Of a stretch of 6,196 bases of DNA, positions 1-5,085 are shown one piece after another. The translations under genes were made by a program, and so were the position numbers. The notes under the pieces were generated by a model. That model was given only the letters and a program-made list of their open reading frames with translations, made no database searches and was not told the DNA's origin. Position 1 is the stretch's first letter. The number at the start of each line of letters is the position of its first letter. The stretch is from contig JAGWOU010000122.1 of NCBI GenBank assembly GCA_028870815.1, forward strand, positions 1-6,196, given 5' to 3'. The stretch is from Rhodospirillales bacterium. GTDB lineage: Bacteria > Pseudomonadota > Alphaproteobacteria > Acetobacterales > Acetobacteraceae.

Positions 1-1007
1 AAGAAATACGTCACATGCGGATATTTCTCCGTCTCCGCCATGCGCAGCTGCTTAAGCCCTTTTTGTGCCACCACCTCGCCCAGCAGGTCGTTCATATGCT
101 GGTGCGGAAACACGGCCTGCATGAAGGGCGCCAGCGCCTCCGAATAGGCGGTCATGCCAACCACGCCCGCCAGCTTCGGCTGGCGCGCCTTGAAGCCGTC
201 GAAATCCGGGTCCAGCAGTGCGGTGAAGATTTCCCGCACTCGGTCGGCCCGGAAATTCGCGCAAATCACGCCGTCGCCATCCTTTATGCCGGCATAATCG
301 CCGATCACCGCGGGTTTGATGAACTCGTCGGTCACATCCTCATCGTAGCTGGCCTGGATGGCGGCTTCGGCGGTGGAGAATGGCTTGCCCTTGGCGTCCG
401 CCAGCAGATCATAGGCTTGTTGCACGCGCTCCCAGCGGTTGTCGCGGTCCATGGCGTAATAGCGCCCCACCAGCGTGCCGAGCTTCGCGATGCCGCTGAG
501 ATCGGCCAGATATTTCTTCATGTAGCCGAGCCCGGCCTGGGGCGGGGTGTCGCGCCCATCCATCCAGCCATGGGCGATCACCGGCACGCCGGCCTCATGC
601 AGAATTTTCGCCAGCGCCACGGCGCTGTCCTGGTGGGAATGCACGCCGCCGGATGAAACCAGCCCCAGCAGATGCGCGGTGCCGCCGGATTTCTTCAGCG
701 CGGCGATGAAGTCCTGAATGGTCTTATTCTTCGCCAGCGAGCCGTCTTCGATGGCGGCTTCGATTCGCGGCAGATCCTGCGTCACCACCCGCCCGGCGCC
801 GATATTCAGATGCCCGACCTCGGAATTGCCCATCTGCCTTGCAGGCAGCCCCACAGCCTCGCCAGAGGTGTTAAGAAACCCGCGCGGGCAGGATGACCAG
901 AGCTTGTCGAAATTCGGTTTGCCGGCCAGCGCCACGGCGTTATCCTGTTTCGCTTCGTTCCAGCCAAAGCCGTCTAGGATGACCAGCATCACGGGTTTCA
1001 GGGGCAT
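1..1007 (-). CDS. gpmI: 2,3-bisphosphoglycerate-independent phosphoglycerate mutase, C-terminus cut by window edge
   Basis: Cytosolic glycolytic/gluconeogenic enzyme that interconverts 3- and 2-phosphoglycerate through a phosphoserine intermediate and two Mn ions. The first 335 residues are visible; the family is about 510 long, so roughly a third lies beyond the left edge. Visible landmarks: the N-terminal metal site VILDGFGWN (Asp12), the catalytic-serine motif MGNSEVGHLNIGAGR (Ser62), SSGGVHSH (His123), DGRDTPP (150-156), GRYYAMDRDNRWER (181-194), NFRADRVR (251-258) and AETEKYPHVTYF (324-335). These are the alkaline-phosphatase-like core and the inserted phosphotransferase domain. The ATG at 1007 is chosen because GAAGGA (1013-1018) sits 5 nt upstream and the protein begins at the usual family position. 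It is last in the visible block, 70 nt after rlmH, so it may be co-transcribed or have its own promoter. No frameshift or missing catalytic residue is seen. Identity is very secure. Confidence 0.97.
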   Translation of the reverse strand, partial: MPLKPVMLVILDGFGWNEAKQDNAVALAGKPNFDKLWSSCPRGFLNTSGEAVGLPARQMGNSEVGHLNIGAGRVVTQDLPRIEAAIEDGSLAKNKTIQDFIAALKKSGGTAHLLGLVSSGGVHSHQDSAVALAKILHEAGVPVIAHGWMDGRDTPPQAGLGYMKKYLADLSGIAKLGTLVGRYYAMDRDNRWERVQQAYDLLADAKGKPFSTAEAAIQASYDEDVTDEFIKPAVIGDYAGIKDGDGVICANFRADRVREIFTALLDPDFDGFKARQPKLAGVVGMTAYSEALAPFMQAVFPHQHMNDLLGEVVAQKGLKQLRMAETEKYPHVTYF

Positions 1008-1077
1008 CGCAGTCCTTCAAGCAGCGCGTCTGCCAGCTATGTAGGCGCAGAGGAACGCTTTGGCCATGGCACGCAGC

Positions 1078-1536
1078 TTATGGCCGCCCTGCCCGGTGGT
1101 AGGGGTGCCCGGCCAGAATGGATTGCGCCCGGTAGATTTGCTCGGCCAGCATGGGCCGCACCAGCATATGCGGCCAGGTGAGCAAGCCGAGCGATAATTT
1201 GGCTCCGGCGCGGGCCAGTACCGGGGCGTCCAACCCCTCCGCCCCGCCAATCACGAAAGCGAGTTTCCTGCTCCGCTCCAGCCATCCGGCCAGCAGCTTC
1301 GCCAGCCCCGGCGAATCCGGTGCGGCGCCATCCATGTCCAGCGCGATGAGAAATTCATCCGGTTTCAGCGCGGCGAGAATCGCCTCGCCCTCCCGGCGCT
1401 TTATCTCAGCCGGGCTGCCCTGGCCGTCCGCGAATTCCACGAGGGTTAGGGCAGGGCGGATCCGCTTGGCGTAGCGGGTGAATAATTCCATCTCCGGCGC
1501 GCTGCCGGGCGCCTTACCGATGGCGAGCAGGCGCAA
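1078..1536 (-). CDS. rlmH: 23S rRNA (pseudouridine1915-N3)-methyltransferase RlmH, TTG start
   Basis: SPOUT-class methyltransferase that uses S-adenosylmethionine to methylate N3 of pseudouridine 1915 in helix 69 of 23S rRNA on the assembled 70S ribosome. The 152-residue product matches the family size (E. coli 155). Visible signatures: N-terminal LLAIGKAPGS, the SAM-site glycine loop FVIGGAEGL (94-102), and the knotted C-terminal stretch with LTWPHMLVRPMLAEQIYRA (119-137) and the terminal GHPYHR (143-148). The TTG at 1536 is the best start. GGAGG (1544-1548) lies 7 nt upstream, the protein then begins as MRLLAIGK, and it follows the rsfS stop by 2 nt. An ATG at 1572 is open in frame but lies inside rsfS and adds a tail the family does not have. 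The spacing implies co-transcription, and probably translational coupling, with rsfS. Confidence 0.96.
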   Translation of the reverse strand: MRLLAIGKAPGSAPEMELFTRYAKRIRPALTLVEFADGQGSPAEIKRREGEAILAALKPDEFLIALDMDGAAPDSPGLAKLLAGWLERSRKLAFVIGGAEGLDAPVLARAGAKLSLGLLTWPHMLVRPMLAEQIYRAQSILAGHPYHRAGRP

Positions 1537-1538
1537 GA

Positions 1539-2054
1539 TTACGCCTCCGTTTCGTCCAGCTCGGCGCTCCACATTTTCTCAAGCCCGTAGAGCGTGCGCG
1601 CTTCCGGCTTGAACAGATGCACGATGATATCGCCGGCATCGATCAGCACCCAGTCGGTGCCGGTGGCGCCTTCGGTAAGCGGCTTGCGGAAACCCGCCTC
1701 GTGCAGCTTTTCGTAGAGATGCGTCGCCATGGCGGCGATCTGCCGGTCCGCCAGGCCGGTGGCGATGACCATGCGGTCCGCGAAGCTGGCGCGACCGGCC
1801 AGGTCGAGCGTGACGATATCCTCGGCCTTGTCGTCCTCCAGCGTGGCGACGATGACCGCCTGCAACCGGTCCAGAAATTCCGGCTGCGGCTTGGGCTCGG
1901 CGGATTTGCGCTTGGGGCCGGCTATGGCGGCCTTTTTGCGCGGCGTGCCGGGCATGGCGGCAACGGCTTCGGCGGCCGGCTTCGCGGCGCGCTTGCGAGG
2001 GGTGGCGGGCTTGGCGCCCCGGCTGGCCGGGGTGCGGGTGGGCGTGCGCGTTAT
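1539..2054 (-). CDS. rsfS: Ribosomal silencing factor RsfS with Ala/Lys/Pro-rich N-terminal tail; probable ATA start
   Basis: RsfS (RsfA/YbeB/DUF143, Iojap family) binds ribosomal protein uL14 on the 50S subunit and blocks subunit joining when nutrients are scarce. Counting from the ATA at 2054 the product is 171 residues. Residues 2-58 are a basic, probably disordered Ala/Lys/Pro/Arg tail (TPRKRAAKPAAEA, TPRKKAA, GPKRKSAEPKPQP). The family domain runs 60-162: FLDRLQAVIVATLEDDKAED, then FADRMVIATGLADRQIAAMA, TGTDWVLIDAGDIIVHLF and YGLEKMW. E. coli RsfS is about 105 residues, so the tail is extra. Starts considered: the ATA at 2054, with AGAAGGA 8 nt upstream and overlapping the nadD stop as ATAA; the ATG at 1955 (138 residues), without a visible ribosome site; and the ATG at 2159, which would overlap nadD by over 100 nt. 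Codon third positions are G/C in 29 of 32 codons between 2051 and 1956, but only 21 of 35 in the same frame upstream of 2054. This favours 2054. Product is secure, start is not. Confidence 0.93.
   Translation of the reverse strand: MTRTPTRTPASRGAKPATPRKRAAKPAAEAVAAMPGTPRKKAAIAGPKRKSAEPKPQPEFLDRLQAVIVATLEDDKAEDIVTLDLAGRASFADRMVIATGLADRQIAAMATHLYEKLHEAGFRKPLTEGATGTDWVLIDAGDIIVHLFKPEARTLYGLEKMWSAELDETEA
1544..1548 (-). promoter_or_regulatory. Ribosome binding site deciding the rlmH TTG start
   Basis: A strong GGAGG lies 7 nt before the TTG at 1536 and overlaps the last codons of rsfS (GAG GCG TAA). No ATG sits at a suitable distance, so this site is the main argument for a TTG start. Confidence 0.8.
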
Positions 2055-2689
2055 GGCCTTGTTCCTTCTAAAATCCTGCGGCGCAATTCGGTGGCGGACG
2101 CCGCATTCTCCCGCACTGGCAGAAGAATCCAGGCAGGCGCCTTCATGCTGGGCAGACATAACCCAGCCCGCGCCGGAAGGCGAATTTTTTGGTGGCGTTT
2201 GGCCGCTTGGCCCGCCAAGGCCCGGCGTGTGGCGCCTGGGCGCGGTACCACCAGCATGGGCATGGCGCGCATAACCTCCAGCCAGCGCCCCCAGCGCGGA
2301 AGCTGGATGAGATTATCCGCCCCCATCAGCCAGATAAACCGCACGCGAGGAAAGCGGCGCTTGAGTTCGCGCATGGTGTCGCGCGTGTAGCGCGTGCCAA
2401 GGCGGGACTCGATATCGGTGGCGATGATCCTCCGGCCATCCGCGATCCGGCGGGCGCTGGCCAGGCGTTCGGCGGGGGTGCCCATGCCGGAGGCGGGCTT
2501 CAGAGGGTTGCCGGGCGAGACCATCAGCCAGAGCTGGTCCAGGCCAAGATGCCTCATGGCCTCCCTGGCGATATGCAGATGCCCCTCATGCGCCGGGTTG
2601 AACGACCCGCCGAGCAGCCCGACCTTAAGCCGGTGGCGATGGCCGAAGCGAGGAAGTGCGCGCGGGGATGGTGGGGCGAAGGGGTCCAA
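2051..2689 (-). CDS. nadD: Nicotinate-nucleotide adenylyltransferase NadD, non-ATG start
   Basis: Transfers AMP from ATP to nicotinate mononucleotide to make nicotinate adenine dinucleotide, the penultimate step of NAD synthesis; cytosolic. From the TTG at 2689 the product is 212 residues, the normal family length. Visible motifs: the nucleotidyltransferase signature GGSFNPAHEGH (27-37), SPGNPLK (58-64), YTRDTM (101-106), LMGADNLIQLPRW (121-133), and a C-terminal SATELRRRI (198-206) in the place of the family's SSTxIR. No ATG occurs in frame near the conserved N-terminus. Candidate starts are TTG at 2689, 2713 and 2743; none has a good Shine-Dalgarno. I prefer 2689 because it gives about 21 residues before KVGLLGGSFNP, as I recall for related alphaproteobacterial NadD proteins. 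The ATG at 2914 would overlap proA by 160 nt and is rejected. The gene ends in TAA overlapping the proposed rsfS start, so the two are coupled. The stretch before the start folds into strong hairpins. Confidence 0.94.
   Translation of the reverse strand: MDPFAPPSPRALPRFGHRHRLKVGLLGGSFNPAHEGHLHIAREAMRHLGLDQLWLMVSPGNPLKPASGMGTPAERLASARRIADGRRIIATDIESRLGTRYTRDTMRELKRRFPRVRFIWLMGADNLIQLPRWGRWLEVMRAMPMLVVPRPGATRRALAGQAAKRHQKIRLPARAGLCLPSMKAPAWILLPVRENAASATELRRRILEGTRP
2063..2069 (-). promoter_or_regulatory. Ribosome binding site pointing to an ATA start for rsfS
   Basis: AGAAGGA lies 8 nt before the ATA at 2054, inside the last codons of nadD. The only in-frame ATG downstream (1955) is about 100 nt away and has no such site. 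This is the usual place for a ribosome site serving a stop/start overlap between co-translated genes. Confidence 0.6.
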
Positions 2690-2691
2690 GG

Positions 2692-2718
2692 TTCCATTGG
2701 CGCTTTGCGCCAATGGAA
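2692..2718 (-). repeat. Perfect 12-bp inverted repeat with 3-nt loop upstream of nadD
   Basis: Left arm TTCCATTGGCGC (2692-2703), loop 2704-2706, right arm GCGCCAATGGAA (2707-2718), with no mismatch. In the minus-strand transcript it lies between the proA stop and the probable nadD TTG, ending 2 nt before that codon. There is no following U-tract, so it is not a standard intrinsic terminator. It could hold back nadD translation, mark an RNA-processing site or protect upstream mRNA, or be a small dispersed palindrome. The hairpin is seen directly; its role is inferred. Confidence 0.7.
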
Positions 2719-2719
2719 T

Positions 2720-2735
2720 GGCCCCGGAGGGGGCC
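2720..2735 (-). repeat. Short GC hairpin next to the 12-bp hairpin
   Basis: GGCCCC (2720-2725) and GGGGCC (2730-2735) form a perfect 6-bp stem around a 4-nt loop. It is 1 nt from the larger hairpin and 19 nt downstream of the proA stop on the transcript. The two stems together fill most of the proA-nadD gap. No T-run follows. Confidence 0.5.
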
Positions 2736-2754
2736 GCGCGCAAGGATAAAAGCT

Positions 2755-4026
2755 TCAGGGGCGCACCTGGCCGGTGCCGCGCACCACGTAGCGGAAGGTG
2801 GTGAGCTGTTCCGGCCCGATCGGCCCGCGCGCATGGATATGCCCGGTGGCGATGCCGATTTCCGCGCCAAACCCGAACTCCCCGCCATCGCAGAACTGGG
2901 TGGAGGCGTTCCACAGCGTTACCGCTGCCGGGCAGGCGGCAAGATAGGCTTCCGCCACCTGCTCATCCTGGGTGATGATCGCCTCGGTATGCTCGCTGCC
3001 ATGCGTCACCACATGCGCCAGCGCTGCTTCCGGGCCATCCACCACCCCGATGTTCAGCACCGCGTCCTGCCATTCCGTGTCGAAATCCTTCGCCTCGGCG
3101 GCGGGAAGTTCCGGGCAGATGCCCCGCGCCCGCTCATCCGCCTTGAAGGCGCAGCCCAGCGCGGCGAGGTCTTTTACCAGCACCGGCAGCAGGGCAGGGG
3201 CGATGGAGGCGTCGATCAGCAGCGTCTCGGTGGCGCCGCACACGCCGGGGCGGCGCATTTTGGCATTGGCCAGCACGCTGCGCGCCATCTCCAGGTCGGC
3301 GGCATGGTGGATATAGGTGTGGTTGAGCCCCTCGGCATGGGAAAGCACGGGTACGCGCGCCTCGCGCTGCACACGCTCCACCAGCCCCTTGCCGCCGCGG
3401 GGGATGATGAGGTCGATATGCCCCACCGCGCCCAGCATGGCGGCGACGAATTGCCGGTCGGTTGTTGCGGGCACCTGCACCGCGTCCTCGGGTAGCCCCG
3501 TCGCCTTCAGCCCGGCGGCCATGGCCTTCTGGATCGCCTGAGCGGAGTGGAAACTCTCCGAGCCGCCGCGCAGAATGATGGCGTTGCCGGATTTGATGGC
3601 GATGGCCGCGGCATCCGCCCCCACATTCGGGCGGCTTTCATATATCATCCCCAGTACACCGATGGGCTGGGCCACGCGGGAAATGCGCAAGCCGTTCGGG
3701 CGCGTCCACTCCGCCAGCGTGCGGGCCAGAGGGTCGGGCAGGTCCGCCACTTCCTCCAGCCCTTTTGCCATGGCCTCGACCCGCGCCGCGTTCAGCAGCA
3801 ACCGGTCGCCAAAGGCAGAACTACCCTTAAAGTTCGCCATATCTTGTGCGTTCGCGGCCAGAATTTCCGGCGCGGCCAGGTGCAGGGCGGCGGCGGCCTC
3901 GCGCAAGGCGGCATCGCGCGCCATGGCTGGCTGCTTCGCCAAGGCGGCGGCGGCGGCGCGGGCCTTCTTGCCCATCGCCTCCATGGTTACGGAAAAGCTG
4001 TCAATTTCGGCGTCCATGCGCCGCAT
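2755..4026 (-). CDS. proA: Gamma-glutamyl phosphate reductase ProA
   Basis: NADPH-dependent reductase that converts gamma-glutamyl phosphate to glutamate-5-semialdehyde, the second step of proline synthesis; cytosolic, aldehyde-dehydrogenase fold. The 423-residue product matches the family (about 417 in E. coli). Landmarks: PIGVLGMIYESRPNV (121-135) and LRGGSES (152-158) in the nucleotide/substrate region, LIIPRGGKGLV (206-216), the catalytic cysteine in RRPGVCGATETLL (Cys263), THGSEHTEAI (341-350), and the C-terminal signature from NASTQFCDGGEFGFG (373-387) through HARGPIGPEQLTTFRY (398-413). The ATG at 4026 is the first in frame and has a weak AGGA about 10 nt upstream. The ATG at 4017 is an alternative and differs by only three residues. 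The partner kinase gene proB, often adjacent, is not in this window. proA heads the leftward block and is divergent from the acetyltransferase-MutT gene, so its promoter must lie in or beyond the 51-bp gap. Confidence 0.98.
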   Translation of the reverse strand: MRRMDAEIDSFSVTMEAMGKKARAAAAALAKQPAMARDAALREAAAALHLAAPEILAANAQDMANFKGSSAFGDRLLLNAARVEAMAKGLEEVADLPDPLARTLAEWTRPNGLRISRVAQPIGVLGMIYESRPNVGADAAAIAIKSGNAIILRGGSESFHSAQAIQKAMAAGLKATGLPEDAVQVPATTDRQFVAAMLGAVGHIDLIIPRGGKGLVERVQREARVPVLSHAEGLNHTYIHHAADLEMARSVLANAKMRRPGVCGATETLLIDASIAPALLPVLVKDLAALGCAFKADERARGICPELPAAEAKDFDTEWQDAVLNIGVVDGPEAALAHVVTHGSEHTEAIITQDEQVAEAYLAACPAAVTLWNASTQFCDGGEFGFGAEIGIATGHIHARGPIGPEQLTTFRYVVRGTGQVRP

Positions 4027-4077
4027 GCTTGCCTAGTCCTGGCGGGAAGATCAACAGCGGGTTACAGTGCCGCCAGC
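4027..4077. promoter_or_regulatory. 51-bp divergent intergenic region with a spaced inverted repeat
   Basis: This gap lies between two divergent start codons, so promoters for both directions should be here or inside the coding starts. I find no convincing -35/-10 pair for either strand. The clear structure is CTGGCGG (4039-4045) and CCGCCAG (4070-4076), a perfect 7-bp inverted repeat with centres 31 bp apart, about three helical turns. The right copy ends 1 nt before the ATG at 4078; the left copy is 12 nt upstream of the proA ATG. It could be an operator for a dimeric regulator or a chance match in GC-rich DNA. Confidence 0.35.
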
Positions 4078-5085
4078 ATGCCTGACCTCTTCGATTCGCT
4101 GATGCCCGGGATCACGTTGCCGCCTGGCCCGGTGCTGCGCACGTCGCGCCTCACCCTGCGCCCCTTGCATGGAGACGACGTGGCCGCATTCCATCGGCTG
4201 ATCAACGACTGGGACATTTGCCGCCGCGTGCCTGACGCGCCGTTTCCCTACCCGGAATCGCAGGCGCAGGAATGGATACAGGCCGCCGCGAGAGACCGCG
4301 AGGCGGGCCGTGCCGAGCAATTCGCGATCGAGGAGACGCCCACCGGCACGCTGGTGGGCTGCATTGGGCTGAAGCTTTCCAAGGACCGCAAATCCGCCGA
4401 ACTGGGCTATTGGATCGGCAGGCCGCATTGGCGCCAGGGCTTCGCGCTGGAGGCCGCGCGCCGCATTGCCGATTGGGCTTTTGCCAGCCTGCCCATCGCG
4501 CAGCTTCATGCGGTGGTGGCGTCGGACAATGATGGTTCGCTGGCGGTGCTGCGGCATTTGGGCTTCGAGCAAACCGGCAAGGGGCATCGCGTGTTCTCCT
4601 GCCGCCCGGGCGAGAAGCTGCCGGTGAAACATTTCACCCTGGCCCGCGAAGCATCGTATGCCGCCGAGCCCGTGGCGGCGCAGAAATCCGCCACGCTGCT
4701 GGTGGTGGCGGCGGCCCTTATCGATGCCAAAGGCCGGGTGCTGCTGGCCCGCCGGCCCGAGGGCAAGAAGATGGCGGGCTTGTGGGAGTTTCCCGGTGGC
4801 AAGCTGGAGCCGGGCGAAACCCCCGAGGCCGCCCTGGCGCGGGAGTTGCGCGAGGAATTGGGACTGGAGACGGACCCGAAGGATTTCGCGCCCTTCGTGT
4901 TCGCCTCGCACGCCTACGAAACCTTCCATCTGCTGATGCCGGTGTTTCTCTGCCGCCGCTGGAAGGGCGAACCGCGCGGCCGCGAAGGGCAGAAGCTGGC
5001 CTGGGTGGCGCCGGAGGATCTGGCGGAATACCCCATGCCCGCCGCCGACCGCCCGCTGATTCCGATGCTGAGGGATTTTCTATGA
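4078..5085 (+). CDS. GNAT acetyltransferase fused to MutT-type Nudix hydrolase (8-oxo-dGTP diphosphatase-like)
   Basis: Single 335-residue chain with two enzyme domains. Residues about 15-190 are a RimJ/RimL-type (Acetyltransf_3) GNAT domain. It opens with LRTSRLTLRPL (20-30), has the acetyl-CoA loop ELGYWIGRPHWRQGFALEA (108-126), and ends with ASDNDGSLAVLRHLGFEQTG (148-167). Residues about 204-335 are a MutT-like Nudix domain: VLLARRPEGKKMAGLWEFPG (221-240), then a complete Nudix box (241-263) with Gly241, Glu247, Arg255, Glu256, Glu259, Glu260 and Gly262, and the C-terminal EGQKLAWV and MPAADRPLIPML typical of MutT. MutT hydrolyses 8-oxo-dGTP to prevent A:T-to-C:G transversions. The acetyltransferase substrate cannot be read from sequence. 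The frame is continuous through a 14-residue linker, with no stop and no in-frame ATG at the junction. The ATG at 4078 has no good ribosome site; the ATG at 4102 is an alternative. The frame stays open upstream into antisense proA, which I judge spurious. It overlaps the next gene by 4 nt. Confidence 0.93.
   Translation: MPDLFDSLMPGITLPPGPVLRTSRLTLRPLHGDDVAAFHRLINDWDICRRVPDAPFPYPESQAQEWIQAAARDREAGRAEQFAIEETPTGTLVGCIGLKLSKDRKSAELGYWIGRPHWRQGFALEAARRIADWAFASLPIAQLHAVVASDNDGSLAVLRHLGFEQTGKGHRVFSCRPGEKLPVKHFTLAREASYAAEPVAAQKSATLLVVAAALIDAKGRVLLARRPEGKKMAGLWEFPGGKLEPGETPEAALARELREELGLETDPKDFAPFVFASHAYETFHLLMPVFLCRRWKGEPRGREGQKLAWVAPEDLAEYPMPAADRPLIPMLRDFL
5070..5075 (+). promoter_or_regulatory. 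Ribosome binding site for the CinA-like gene
   Basis: GAGGGA lies 6 nt before the ATG at 5082 and inside the last codons of the GNAT-MutT gene. It selects 5082 (or the adjacent ATG at 5085) from a frame that is open much further upstream, and supports translational coupling through the ATGA overlap. Confidence 0.7.

Noticed and set aside
15..656. Plus-strand open frame of 213 codons opposite gpmI
   Set aside because: The minus strand encodes an intact GpmI with all motifs; the plus frame has no recognisable family.
1617..2390. Plus-strand open frame of 257 codons opposite rsfS and nadD
   Set aside because: Gly/Arg-rich composition typical of an antisense shadow in high-GC DNA; both sense genes are clear.
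2656..3495. Long plus-strand open frame of 279 codons opposite proA
   Set aside because: It mirrors the complementary strand of a well-conserved proA gene and shows no recognisable domain.
3547..4077. In-frame upstream extension of the GNAT-MutT reading frame by 177 codons
   Set aside because: It lies antisense to proA, has no GNAT-family similarity, and GC-rich DNA often leaves antisense frames open. The recognisable domain starts after 4078.
4051..4929. Minus-strand open frame of 292 codons opposite GNAT-MutT
   Set aside because: Antisense to two recognisable enzyme domains, with no motif of its own.
4782..5081. Upstream extension of the CinA-like frame into the Nudix domain
   Set aside because: It would overlap the Nudix coding region by 300 nt in another frame. 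The ATG at 5082 has a good ribosome site.
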